From assembly GCA_014803985.1 (NCBI GenBank), contig JAAVAO010000056.1:1-55390 (forward strand): 55,390 nt of DNA, given 5' to 3'. This stretch comes from Treponema sp. Lineage in GTDB: Bacteria; Spirochaetota; Spirochaetia; Treponematales; Treponemataceae. This document shows, in pieces, positions 16,067-25,287 of this stretch; the stretch's first letter is position 1; each line of letters starts with the position of its first letter. The notes under the pieces were generated by a model. That model was not told the DNA's origin, made no database searches, and was given only the letters and a program-made list of their open reading frames with translations. Position numbers and translations under genes: made by a program.

Positions 16067-18844
16067 TTATTTCAAAAGAGCCGCTACATCATTTCGTTTC
16101 CAGCGCACTGCCATAGTATATGGCGTTTCTCCTGAAATATTCTTTGCATATTTATCAAGACCGTAAGCAAGCAAGCGAGAAACCATATCAGCACTCGCAA
16201 TTTTTGCCGCATAGTGCAAGATTGTATTCCCTTGAATATCAGACTTATATCCTGCAAACTGTGCAATACTTGCAATAAGTTCATTGTCTTTTTTGTCAAA
16301 CGCAATTGAAATCGGACATTTCCCTCTATTGTCTATCATCGTAAATGGATTTGCCCCGTTCTCCAAAAGCACTGATGCACATTCCCTATTATCATGTTCT
16401 ATGGCAATTCCAAGCGGAGTATAGCCCGCCGCATTTCTTGTGTCACAAGGATAGCCGGCAGAAATCAATATAGAAAGCGTTCTTGCAGGGCAATTATGTG
16501 TCACCACAATATGAATTGGCGTGTTACCATCTGTATCGGCAATGTTCCTGTTTTTTCCCAGAACCGCCCTCATAATCGCATCTCCACTTTTCAGGCTCAA
16601 ACTAAATGGTGTGTTACCCGCTTTATCCCGAGAAAGAGGATTTCCACCCGCCCTTAAAATAAGGGCAATAATTTCCTTGTTTGAAGTTAACGCTGCTTCA
16701 TGATATGCATTTCGTCCGTTCACTTCTTGAATTTGGGGATTTGCTTTATACTTCAACAACAATTCTATCAATTCTATGTTTTGCCCTCGTATTGCATCCA
16801 TTAAGATTGTTCTTCCGCCAGAATCGCTTGTATTCGGATTCGCTCCGCTCTCTAAAAGCATTGTTGCCATATTGAATTTTCCAGAAAGGGCGGCTTCTCC
16901 AAGAGATGATTTTCCAGAAACATTTTGTGCGTTAATATCCACTCCAAGTCCTATTAACTCTTTTGCAGATTTTGGGCTTCCCCATCTAACGGCAATATGA
17001 AGAGGAGTGCTTCCCAAATTATCCCGAACATGAACATTAGCACCAAGATCTGCAAGCATTCTTATAACAGTCGGATCATTATTTTTTACTGCGCTAAAAA
17101 GGGGAGTTTCTCCATTTGCATTTCTTGCCTCTGTGCTAGCACCTTTTCTCACAAGGGCAGAAATTGCATCGTTCAACCCCCATTCGGCGGCATAATGCAA
17201 GGCGGTATTCCCACTTCCATCAACCGCAGAAATTGTTTTTGACGTTATCATCCACTCCATTGCACTGCCACCAGCGTTCAAAGCCAAACTCAACGGAGTT
17301 TTATTCTTGTTATTTGTAGCAAAAATATCAGCATCTTTAGCAAGTAATATTTCTCCAACACGTGGTCTGTTTCTAACAACTGCAATATACAGAGGCGTGT
17401 TTCCATCGGCATTGCGAATATTAACATCTGTTGTGAGGCTCATAATATATTTCACGCGGTCAAGTCTTGCATTATGTAGAATCGCCATACTAAGCGGAAT
17501 ATTACCCGCTGAATCCTGACTTAAAACATTGCTGGAATTTATCATATATTCCAACAGACTTTCATTTGCAAACAAAGCCATTAAAAGGGGAGTGTTGCCG
17601 TTTTTGTCTCTAGAATGAATATTTGCACCATTTTCAGAGTAAAACTGTATATGTTCACGCACCCTGTTTTCAACGGAAATAGCAAGAGGACTCACACCCT
17701 CCTTATTGCGTGCATTTACATCAGCCCCTGCTTCAACAAGAGCCTCCAACACAAAAACAGGCACTTTTGTCATTGTAGCAGTATGAAGCACAGTATCTCC
17801 ATACGTATCTTTCACAGAAACATCCGCTCCACCCTTTATCAAAATTCCATATATTTTTTCACGAACATCTTGTGGAACAACCAAAAGAATCGGAGTCTTT
17901 CCAAGGTTATCGCGGGCATTCACGTTTGCTCCCGCCACAATCAAGGTTGACGCTATTTCAGACTGTCCATATCGAACCGCTTCATGCAAAGGTGTAGCAC
18001 CCGCACTATCTTGAACGCTAGAAGGAGCATCATTTTTTAAAAGATACTGAACTACGGCGGCATCTCCGTTGATTGTTGCAATATGCAAAGGAGTCTGTCC
18101 ATCATCAAAGCGATAATTCAAATTGCGATTCAAAATAGCAGTCTGAAAATAGTCATATTGGTTATTAGAAGAGACAGCCCCTGCCTGTATTAAAGACACC
18201 GCCATTTCAACAACAACAATTTCTCCCATATCTGAAAAGGCAAGGTCAAGCGGAGTATTTCCATCATTATCTAGCTCTGAAACAGAGAGAGATTTTTTTA
18301 TGCAACTTTCAACCGCCTCAAGATTCTTGTTTTTAACAAAATAATGAACTATATTACCGCCTCCATCAGGATTTTTAAGCTCGCCTGATTTTTGACTTAT
18401 AAAAACATCATACCAATGAGGATTTGTTTTTAACGCTCTGTCAATACAAGGAACGCCCTCGGCATCACAAGAAAAAATATCTGCACCATTTAAAACAAGT
18501 GTTTCTGCAGCGTTCATTGCAGAGTTGTCTATAGCCACATACAGAGGTGTTTTTCCCTCTGAATTTTTTAAATCAATTGTTGCGCCATTTTTAATCAAAA
18601 ATAAAATCATTTCAGAATTATTGCTTAAAGCCGCAATATGGAGGGCTGTATTTCCGTCCGCATCAACTTCATTAACATTGTATTTTGCGGAAAACCCGTC
18701 CTTTATCTCGTTAAATTTTCCCGCTGCAAGCAATTCCGGCAACGTTAAGACAGGTTCTGGCTCTTCAGGTTTCGGAGTAGAAGCGCACCCCCATAAATAA
18801 AACAAAATAACAAAAATTAACGCATTAAAAATTTTTCTAGACAT
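16067..18844 (-). CDS. Large ankyrin-repeat lipoprotein
   Basis: A 925-residue predicted lipoprotein with signal peptide and lipobox LWGC (Cys20). After a Pro/Glu linker the rest of the protein is about 26 consecutive ankyrin repeats of about 33 residues, most with the G-x-TPLHxA and GAxxxxxD pattern. Some are degenerate (for example near 125-160 and 205-230). No enzymatic domain is seen. It should be tethered to a membrane and face the periplasm or the outside, acting as a protein-binding scaffold. The ribosome site AGAGGGG is strong. It appears monocistronic. Confidence 0.92.
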   Translation of the reverse strand: MSRKIFNALIFVILFYLWGCASTPKPEEPEPVLTLPELLAAGKFNEIKDGFSAKYNVNEVDADGNTALHIAALSNNSEMILFLIKNGATIDLKNSEGKTPLYVAIDNSAMNAAETLVLNGADIFSCDAEGVPCIDRALKTNPHWYDVFISQKSGELKNPDGGGNIVHYFVKNKNLEAVESCIKKSLSVSELDNDGNTPLDLAFSDMGEIVVVEMAVSLIQAGAVSSNNQYDYFQTAILNRNLNYRFDDGQTPLHIATINGDAAVVQYLLKNDAPSSVQDSAGATPLHEAVRYGQSEIASTLIVAGANVNARDNLGKTPILLVVPQDVREKIYGILIKGGADVSVKDTYGDTVLHTATMTKVPVFVLEALVEAGADVNARNKEGVSPLAISVENRVREHIQFYSENGANIHSRDKNGNTPLLMALFANESLLEYMINSSNVLSQDSAGNIPLSMAILHNARLDRVKYIMSLTTDVNIRNADGNTPLYIAVVRNRPRVGEILLAKDADIFATNNKNKTPLSLALNAGGSAMEWMITSKTISAVDGSGNTALHYAAEWGLNDAISALVRKGASTEARNANGETPLFSAVKNNDPTVIRMLADLGANVHVRDNLGSTPLHIAVRWGSPKSAKELIGLGVDINAQNVSGKSSLGEAALSGKFNMATMLLESGANPNTSDSGGRTILMDAIRGQNIELIELLLKYKANPQIQEVNGRNAYHEAALTSNKEIIALILRAGGNPLSRDKAGNTPFSLSLKSGDAIMRAVLGKNRNIADTDGNTPIHIVVTHNCPARTLSILISAGYPCDTRNAAGYTPLGIAIEHDNRECASVLLENGANPFTMIDNRGKCPISIAFDKKDNELIASIAQFAGYKSDIQGNTILHYAAKIASADMVSRLLAYGLDKYAKNISGETPYTMAVRWKRNDVAALLK

Positions 18845-18940
18845 AATCCCCTCTTTCCATAAAAAGGTTTATTACTTTCAGTATCGGAAAAAAAAAATTT
18901 TATGTTAGAAGAAAGTTCTGTTTATTTTTATTTGAAAGGT

Positions 18941-19046
18941 TTAAAATCAACAACTAAAATAGTACACAGAGTTGCTCCACCGCCCTGCTACCGAGTTTTG
19001 TTTGCTCACAAGGCTGATAAATAAAAACTCTCGTTGTTGATTTTAA
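18941..19046. repeat. 106-bp MITE-like element with 14-bp terminal inverted repeats
   Basis: TTAAAATCAACAAC (18941-18954) is exactly complementary to GTTGTTGATTTTAA (19033-19046). Inside is another copy of the GCTACCGAG hairpin motif (18987-19030). It lies in a 379-base gap with no gene. The remainder of the gap (19047-19223) shows only scattered short palindromes. Confidence 0.75.
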
Positions 19047-19223
19047 TGTGAGTTTTCTTTGAAAATTTGCCTATCAATTGCAGTTTCCGCTTGAAACTTC
19101 GCGCTACACGCTTGTTGCAAAATCACTTTGTTATGAAACCGCCTTTTCAACAACTCCCAAATCTGAAGATTCGCTCGCTGCTAAAAAATAAGGAAAGCAT
19201 TTGAAAAACTACATATATAAAAA

Positions 19224-20387
19224 TTACAATTTTCTAATTGTCGGAGAAATTTCCAGTGTTTTTTCCAAGTCGGTTATTTTGTTCTGTGAAAAATCATTTT
19301 TTTTAACCGCGCGGATTAAAATATTTTTAGGAGTGTTTTCCATATCTATAAATTCCATAACTTGCACAGAATATCCGTTGCTCTCAAGAAAATCGGCACG
19401 AAGACTATCCGTTAAAAGCGCGGAAAACCGCTCCTTTATAATCCCATATTTAAAAAGAGGTGCAAATTCTTTTGGCATTGCACCGTTTTTTTTCCATTTC
19501 CGTATATTTTCGTCAAGTTGCGCATTCACTTCCTTTTGACAACACGGAACACTCAAAATCGCCTTACATCTGTGTTTTACAGCATAATCAATCGCATAGT
19601 CCGTGGCGGTGTCGCATGCGTGAAGCGTAATGACAATGTCGGGTGATGTTTTATGAGTATATGAGGCAATATCCCCAAAAGTAAAATGAATTTCTTTCAA
19701 CTCTAATTGACTGGAAATTGTATTGCACCAATCAATTACCTCTTTTTTTAAGTCAAGTCCTGTAATTTCAACTGGAATTTTTTTTATTTCCGTAAAAAAA
19801 TAATGAAGTGCAAAAGTAAGATAGGACTTCCCGCACCCAAAATCAGTGATTTTTATAGAATTTGACAAATCTTTTTCAAAATGAGGAAGAATGTCATCAA
19901 CAAATTCCAAAAATCTATTTATCTGCCGGAATTTATCGTATTTTGAAGAAATCACTTTTCCATCGGATGTCATAACGCCAAGCAAAACAAGAAACGGAAC
20001 AGGAGTCCCCTCCTTTATGATATAATTTTTCTCTCGATTGTGATGCTGCACTTGAATTGCATTGTTCTTTAAAACGTGCATAACTCCTGAAATCTTTTTT
20101 GACGAACGTTTTATTTCTCCACGTCTGTTTGCAAAAATCGTAATTTCTTCAGTTTCCGTTCGTATTATGCAATTTTTAAATGCCTTTCCCCCATACTTTT
20201 CAATAAATTCATCAAGTTCAAAAGCCGTCATTTTTTTATGAAACGCCTGTTTTTCTGTAAAAAATTCTGCAAAATACTCCGAGCCATCAGAGGTATTTGC
20301 CGCTCGAACTTTCATTCGCACAAAAGGCTTTTCTAACAGTTTTTCGATATTTTTATCGGGCTTTGAAAAAGTTGCAGATACTATCAT
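19224..20387 (-). CDS. Class I SAM-dependent methyltransferase (Methyltransf_32-like)
   Basis: A 387-residue protein. The N-terminal third is of unknown fold. The central Rossmann domain has ITDFGCGKSYLTFAL (motif I, near residue 180), EITGLDLK (motif II), and IVITLHACDTATDYAI followed by SVPCCQ. These are features of the conserved methyltransferase family related to human METTL25/RRNAD1-type proteins. The substrate is unknown; rRNA or tRNA is plausible. No ribosome site is evident and it stands alone in the gap before parA. Confidence 0.75.
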   Translation of the reverse strand: MIVSATFSKPDKNIEKLLEKPFVRMKVRAANTSDGSEYFAEFFTEKQAFHKKMTAFELDEFIEKYGGKAFKNCIIRTETEEITIFANRRGEIKRSSKKISGVMHVLKNNAIQVQHHNREKNYIIKEGTPVPFLVLLGVMTSDGKVISSKYDKFRQINRFLEFVDDILPHFEKDLSNSIKITDFGCGKSYLTFALHYFFTEIKKIPVEITGLDLKKEVIDWCNTISSQLELKEIHFTFGDIASYTHKTSPDIVITLHACDTATDYAIDYAVKHRCKAILSVPCCQKEVNAQLDENIRKWKKNGAMPKEFAPLFKYGIIKERFSALLTDSLRADFLESNGYSVQVMEFIDMENTPKNILIRAVKKNDFSQNKITDLEKTLEISPTIRKL

Positions 20388-20593
20388 ATTTTCTAGAGCG
20401 TTTTCTCCAGTTCTTCACTATTTGTAAGACTTTAACACGCCAATAATAAAATGTCTACTTTCAACCATTACAAAATAAGACACTCAACACAAAAAACAGC
20501 ATTCTCGAAAAAATAAAAAAATGCACTGAAGAAGCAAAATCCTGTCATTAGTATAAGATTATAGTATAATGTATTTACCTCGTCAAAATTGAC

Positions 20594-20623
20594 TTTACAC
20601 TTTTTTTATAAAAATGCTATAAT
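20594..20623 (+). promoter_or_regulatory. parA promoter (extended -10, leaderless)
   Basis: TTTACA (20594-20599), 18 bases, TGC then TATAAT (20618-20623). The ATG of parA begins 7 bases later, at the expected transcription start. A second TATAAT at 20565-20570 could serve an upstream start. Confidence 0.7.
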
Positions 20624-20630
20624 ACAAGAT

Positions 20631-21386
20631 ATGGGAAAGTGTTTCGTTTTTGTAAACCAAAAGGGTGGAGTTGGAAAAACAACCTCGTGCATCAATATTG
20701 GCGCGTATATTGCTCTTGCTGGAAAAAAGGTTCTCCTCGTTGACTTTGACTCACAGGGAAATATGTCAAGTGGAGTTGGGGTTTCAAAAGAAAAACCCAC
20801 GGTATATGAATTGATAGCAGGTCTTGCAAAGCCAAATGAAGTTATAAAGCACACATCTGTAGACGGACTGGACGCAATCAGCGCATCAATAGATTTATCA
20901 GGGGCAACGATTGAATTAGTTGAACAAGAAAACCGCGAATTCTTCTTAAAAAAAGCAATTGACCCTCTTCGCAGCCAATATGACTATATACTTATTGACT
21001 GTCCTCCGTCTTTAGGGCTCTTGACTTTAAATGGACTTGCAACCGCAGATTCTGTTCTTGTTCCTATGCAATGTGAATATTTTGCGCTTGAAGGAATCAC
21101 GCTGCTTTTAAACTCTGTAAAGAATGTTCAAAAAAGTATAAATCCAAATTTAGTGATTGGCGGAATTTTTTTCACAATGTATGATGCACGAACTCGTCTT
21201 GCACAAGATGTTGTTCTTCAAGTTAAAACATATTTTAAAGACGTTGTTTTTAACACAATAATCCCCCGCAATGTGCGCCTTTCAGAAGCACCATCTCGCG
21301 GCCTCCCAATATGCAGTTACGCACCTTCTTGCACAGGAGCAAAAAGTTATGAAAAATTGGCGCAAGAGGTATTGAATCGTGGCTAA
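20631..21386 (+). CDS. parA: Chromosome-partitioning ATPase ParA (Soj)
   Basis: A 251-residue deviant-Walker ATPase that works with ParB to move the origin region. It has the KGGVGKTTS P-loop at the N-terminus, VDFDSQGN (switch I/A') and ILIDCPPSLG (Walker B). It is of the short chromosomal Soj type without an N-terminal DNA-binding domain. ATG 20631 is chosen over an upstream TTG (20589) because it puts the P-loop at the expected place and sits 7 bases after the -10 box. It overlaps parB by 8 bases. Its probable target sites are the parS-like sequences at 42922-43964. Confidence 0.95.
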   Translation: MGKCFVFVNQKGGVGKTTSCINIGAYIALAGKKVLLVDFDSQGNMSSGVGVSKEKPTVYELIAGLAKPNEVIKHTSVDGLDAISASIDLSGATIELVEQENREFFLKKAIDPLRSQYDYILIDCPPSLGLLTLNGLATADSVLVPMQCEYFALEGITLLLNSVKNVQKSINPNLVIGGIFFTMYDARTRLAQDVVLQVKTYFKDVVFNTIIPRNVRLSEAPSRGLPICSYAPSCTGAKSYEKLAQEVLNRG

Positions 21387-22314
21387 AAAAGGAGGTTTAG
21401 GACGAGGACTTGAAGCCTTAATGGGATCTGCAAATAAAAATGAAAACCCTTCAGATTTTATTGGAAGTGTAATAGGACAAAAAAGCAACCCATCTCTTCC
21501 AAAGGGCATTGAAATTGATGAAAACGGAAATCTTTGGGTGAATCCCAATCTTCTCATTCCCAACCCAAAACAGCCACGAAAGGACTTTAGACAGCAAGAA
21601 CTAGACGAACTAGCCGAATCCATCCGTGAACACGGCGTAATTGAACCCATACTAATTGAAAAAACTGATGGGGATGAATTTTATATTATCGCTGGAGAAC
21701 GCCGAACGCGCGCCGCAAAAATCGCAGGAGTTGAAAAAATCCCCGTTCAAATCCGAAAATACGATGATGTAAAAAAACTTGAAATCGCGCTTATAGAAAA
21801 TATCCAAAGGGAAAATTTAAACCCCATAGAAGAAGCTCAAGCCTTTTATGATTTAATGCAACTCGGCGATTTAACGCAGGAAGAAGTGGCAAGGCGAGTT
21901 GGAAAAAAACGCCCGACTATTGCAAACGCCGTTAGACTTTTAAAGCTTCCAGAAGATATGCAAAAATCACTGGTGGAGGGGCAAATAAGCGCAGGACATG
22001 CACGAGCAATTTTGACAGTAACAAATGTTTCAGATATGCGCATTTTGTTTGGAAAAATCATCGGCAGTAATTTGAGCGTCCACGAAGCGGAAACACTTGC
22101 TCAACAATACAATAACGGCGGAAGAGCGGTAACAAAATCCAACGCAAAACCGATACAGGAAAAAGATCCGAATTTAGCAGAAATTGAACAAAAACTAATT
22201 GACACTTTTGGAACAAAAGTAACGCTCAAAGGAAACCTCGATAAAGGCTCTATTCAAATTGACTATTTTAGCAAAGACGACTTAGACCGCCTTTATAATA
22301 TAATTGTAAAATAG
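21379..22314 (+). CDS. parB: Chromosome-partitioning protein ParB (Spo0J)
   Basis: A 311-residue parS-binding CTPase. It starts with GTG inside the end of parA (AGAGG 9 bases upstream), so the two are coupled. The N-terminus has the KKGGLGRGL tail that stimulates ParA. The ParB/Srx domain carries the LIPNPKQPRKDF and AGERRTRAAKIAG motifs, and a helix-turn-helix follows (LTQEEVARRVGKKRPTIANAVRLL). The C-terminal part is the dimerisation domain. All core elements of chromosomal ParB are present. Confidence 0.95.
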   Translation: MAKKGGLGRGLEALMGSANKNENPSDFIGSVIGQKSNPSLPKGIEIDENGNLWVNPNLLIPNPKQPRKDFRQQELDELAESIREHGVIEPILIEKTDGDEFYIIAGERRTRAAKIAGVEKIPVQIRKYDDVKKLEIALIENIQRENLNPIEEAQAFYDLMQLGDLTQEEVARRVGKKRPTIANAVRLLKLPEDMQKSLVEGQISAGHARAILTVTNVSDMRILFGKIIGSNLSVHEAETLAQQYNNGGRAVTKSNAKPIQEKDPNLAEIEQKLIDTFGTKVTLKGNLDKGSIQIDYFSKDDLDRLYNIIVK

Positions 22315-22323
22315 ACGCTCAAA

Positions 22324-22357
22324 CAAAAAAGCAGAGATGATTTGTTCAAATTTCTGC
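22324..22357 (-). terminator. Terminator of the sirtuin gene
   Basis: GCAGAGAT (22331-22338) pairs with ATTTCTGC (22350-22357) with one G-U pair. On the minus strand it is followed by TTTTTTG, placed 27 bases after the sirtuin stop. Confidence 0.65.
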
Positions 22358-22384
22358 ATATTTATAATCGCTTCTATTGCATTT

Positions 22385-23143
22385 CTACGCCAATTTTAAA
22401 CTGCCCAAAACTTTCCCTAGGCTGTTATGAATGACAAGATTCGCTTTTTCATCGCTTGCTGTTCGTGATTTGTTTATTAAAACGATGTTTTCGCCGCGAA
22501 AATAATCTATCAATCCCGCCGCAGGATAGACAACAAGGGATGTTCCCCCAATAATCAAAAGATCAGCCTCTGAAATTGCCTTTTTCGCACCTTCTATGCA
22601 TTTCTGATCAAGTCCCTCCCCATAAAGAACAACATCAGGTTTTACAAGCCCACCGCATTTCTTGCAATGAGGAATTGCATCTTCCGTTTTTCCGCTTTCT
22701 GCTATAAAATCAACATTGTAAAATTCGCCGCACTTCATACAATAATTACGCAATGTGCTTCCGTGCAATTCAAAAACATTTTTACTTCCTGCCATTTGAT
22801 GAAGACCGTCAATATTTTGAGTGACAATTGCAGAAAGTTTTCCAATCTCTTCCATTTTTGCAAGGACACTATGCGCAATATTCGGCTTTACATCTTTTAT
22901 AATCAGTTTTTCACGATAAAAACGGTAAAACTCAGCAGGATTCGCATCAAAAAAACTGCGGCTTATTATAGTTTCCGGAGGATACTTCCACTTTTGACTA
23001 TAAAGACCGTCCTGGCTACGAAAATCAGGAATGCCGCTTTCCGTAGAAACGCCTGCCCCTCCAAAAAACACAATATTCTTGCTGTTGTCATACAGTTTTT
23101 GTACATTTTCAATTTGCTCGTCTATTTCTTCTGCAATAACCAT
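22385..23143 (-). CDS. cobB: NAD-dependent protein deacylase, sirtuin family
   Basis: A 252-residue sirtuin that removes acyl groups from lysines using NAD+. It shows GGAGVSTESGIPDFRS, TQNIDGLH, the catalytic His in FELHGS, and two CxxC zinc pairs (CMKC and CKKC). The closing GGTSLVVYPAA and LINKS blocks are present. AGGTG precedes the ATG. The small membrane-protein gene upstream ends 24 bases before, so the two are probably one transcript. Confidence 0.94.
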   Translation of the reverse strand: MVIAEEIDEQIENVQKLYDNSKNIVFFGGAGVSTESGIPDFRSQDGLYSQKWKYPPETIISRSFFDANPAEFYRFYREKLIIKDVKPNIAHSVLAKMEEIGKLSAIVTQNIDGLHQMAGSKNVFELHGSTLRNYCMKCGEFYNVDFIAESGKTEDAIPHCKKCGGLVKPDVVLYGEGLDQKCIEGAKKAISEADLLIIGGTSLVVYPAAGLIDYFRGENIVLINKSRTASDEKANLVIHNSLGKVLGSLKLA

Positions 23144-23167
23144 TTACACACCTACAAATAAAAATTT

Positions 23168-23500
23168 TTAGTGTCCATAAGCAAGCCTTTCACCTGAAAA
23201 TGTCAAATTTTTTGGCTGCCCATCATCCAATGCCTCTGTATATCCCCCCAAGAATATTTGTCCACGAATCATATAGGAAATACCCGTTGGAACTGCATAT
23301 ATAATCAAGGGAATAATAAATGTAAAGGCAACCTTTAAAGAATCAAAAAATGTATTCATTGCCACAAAAAACTGACAATACATAATAAATCCAAAAATCA
23401 GTGTCATCAAAATAGATTCCACAAGAATCAAATTGCGCATTTTTTTTGAAAGTTTCAGCCGTTTTAAAAGTTTTCTATTTTTACAAATTTTTTGTTTCAT
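23168..23500 (-). CDS. Small two-TM hypothetical membrane protein
   Basis: A 110-residue protein with a very basic N-terminus (about 20 residues) and two hydrophobic segments (about 26-48 and 56-78). The soluble tail contains FLGGYTEALDDGQ. No family recognised. Translation is probably leaderless: on the minus strand TTAACA, 17 bases and TATTAT (23508-23513) end 7 bases before the ATG. It lies just upstream of the sirtuin gene in the same orientation. Confidence 0.7.
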   Translation of the reverse strand: MKQKICKNRKLLKRLKLSKKMRNLILVESILMTLIFGFIMYCQFFVAMNTFFDSLKVAFTFIIPLIIYAVPTGISYMIRGQIFLGGYTEALDDGQPKNLTFSGERLAYGH

Positions 23501-23629
23501 ATTTAAAATAATAAAAGGTGAAAATCTAAATGTTAAAAAAATCTAACTTACTACTATTCTACCATAGTTTGGAAAATCTTCAATCTATATCTTTTATTTT
23601 ATAGATAAGTATGTTAAAATGTTGACATT

Positions 23630-24874
23630 ATGGAAAAAAAATTAACTTTAAATAAAATTGCTTTGATTATTGCCCTTGCCGTTCTGTGCTTGATTTTTTT
23701 TGCTTTTTTAATTCTGTACTTTGCAACGAAAAAACCTGTGGCAGCGTTTTATGGCATTCCAGAAAACACACAACAAGCGATTGAATCTGTTTTGCAAACA
23801 ACATACACAAGAAAAAACAAAAGCTCTCTTCCATACACCATAAAAATTTTAGACAGCACCGTTTCTTTAAAGGATGCCCTTAAGCATTCTAAAAAGCCTG
23901 ATATAATTTTTATAAATTCAGGATTAAACTGCGATTATATTGCATCTATTGCAAAAAAGAAAAAAAGAGGGTTTTCCCTGTCTATTTTGGACGGAATGAC
24001 CTCTTCAATAAGAAATATAACGCCTGTTTCAAACAACAGCGTTAACGCCGTTCCTCTTTTAATCGATAATTATGAAATTGACATCGACATAAATACTTTC
24101 AGGAATAGCGATGTTGAAGCCATCAATTTTTGGTCAGACATAGAATCTTTTGCCTCAAAGATAAAACCAACTACTGTTGCGCCGATTTTATTTTCTGCAA
24201 ATGACGATGAAACTATTATAAATGTTTTTGGTGCGCTTGTAGAATCGTTTTCAGGAGTGAACGCATGGAGCAGCATGGTAGAAAAAATTCAACAAACGTT
24301 AGCCGTAAAAAATCCAACCTACTCAACATACTCCGATTTAGTTTCAAAAATGATTGAGCCAAATGGAGAACTGCATGACGTTGTCAATTTTTTAATTGAA
24401 TGCAAAAGAAAAGGAATTTTACCAAAAAATTTGGAATTAACCACTTTTGACGATATAAGTGCTTATATGAGTGCAAATTTAACGGCAATTGTATTTATGA
24501 CGCTTTCTCAACACCGCACAATAGAATATGAAACGATTTCAAAATACAGCACCATCTATTATCCGTCTACAACATACAATGTTCAACGACATTTCACTGC
24601 ACCAGTACTATTTGCCGTTCCAAACAGCAAAAACAAAATTTCCCGCGCGTCAATTGAAATGCTTGCTTCTTCCCTGCAAGGAACTTTAAGCACACGAACT
24701 GGGCTTGCTCCAACACAAGCAAATTGCAGCACCCCCGATAAGCAAGCAGATGATGTTCGCTATTGGATCGCCGCCTCTGAAGATCCTCTCCCGACACTAT
24801 CAGAAGCCGCTTTCTCAACAAAAGCAGAAAGAAATGCATTTGCTGAAGTTTTACGCAATCTAATAAAAATATAG
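23630..24874 (+). CDS. Membrane-anchored periplasmic protein, solute-binding-protein-like
   Basis: A 414-residue protein with one N-terminal transmembrane segment (about 8-32), not a lipobox. The rest resembles an extracellular solute-binding protein: it starts with a beta-strand, DIIFINSG follows near residue 90, then alternating alpha/beta segments, and a C-terminal PVLFAVPNSKNK block. No transporter permease is nearby, so a sensing or accessory role is possible. A TAAAAT hexamer lies 9 bases before the ATG and there is no ribosome site. It is divergent from the sirtuin operon. Family assignment is tentative. Confidence 0.65.
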   Translation: MEKKLTLNKIALIIALAVLCLIFFAFLILYFATKKPVAAFYGIPENTQQAIESVLQTTYTRKNKSSLPYTIKILDSTVSLKDALKHSKKPDIIFINSGLNCDYIASIAKKKKRGFSLSILDGMTSSIRNITPVSNNSVNAVPLLIDNYEIDIDINTFRNSDVEAINFWSDIESFASKIKPTTVAPILFSANDDETIINVFGALVESFSGVNAWSSMVEKIQQTLAVKNPTYSTYSDLVSKMIEPNGELHDVVNFLIECKRKGILPKNLELTTFDDISAYMSANLTAIVFMTLSQHRTIEYETISKYSTIYYPSTTYNVQRHFTAPVLFAVPNSKNKISRASIEMLASSLQGTLSTRTGLAPTQANCSTPDKQADDVRYWIAASEDPLPTLSEAAFSTKAERNAFAEVLRNLIKI

Positions 24875-24890
24875 TTTTATTTCAATGGAG

Positions 24891-25205
24891 TTATTTTAAA
24901 AGAAACACTATAATAGCCAAGCAAATCATCATCAAGAAAACATATAAAAGCGAAAGCATCATAACAATTTGCGGAAATAGTTTTATCAAGCCTCCGCAAA
25001 CAATGCTAAATGCCCCAATTCCCATAGAAATAAAGGCGCATATTTTTCCCCCTCTTTTTATTCTCTGCCCTTTTTCTTCACTTCCAGTGGCTCGTGCAAG
25101 TTTGTCTAAAAAGGAATTGGTATTTAAATACATCCCTACAACAAAAAACAGTGCACCTACCACAAAAAGCAAAACCATTAACAAAATTAGTTTATATTCA
25201 CTCAT
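24891..25205 (-). CDS. Small hypothetical three-TM membrane protein
   Basis: A 104-residue hydrophobic protein with segments at about 5-27, 53-75 and 78-103 and a short basic loop (EEKGQRIKRGG) between the first two. No family recognised and no clear ribosome site. It converges with the preceding gene. The regular membrane topology and full-length frame favour a real gene. Confidence 0.6.
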   Translation of the reverse strand: MSEYKLILLMVLLFVVGALFFVVGMYLNTNSFLDKLARATGSEEKGQRIKRGGKICAFISMGIGAFSIVCGGLIKLFPQIVMMLSLLYVFLMMICLAIIVFLLK

Positions 25206-25252
25206 ACTTCTTTTATCGGCTCTAATAAAGAAAAAATAAAAATTTTTAGAAC

Positions 25253-25281
25253 TTGTGAAGAGATGTTCATAACGCTATAAT
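25253..25281 (+). promoter_or_regulatory. argA promoter (leaderless)
   Basis: TTGTGA (25253-25258), 17 bases, TATAAT (25276-25281). The argA ATG is 6 bases further on, at the predicted transcription start. Confidence 0.65.
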
Positions 25282-25287
25282 TTTTAT

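Noticed and set aside
20589..20630. TTG start for parA
   Set aside because: The added residues would place extra sequence before the P-loop and the codon overlaps the promoter.
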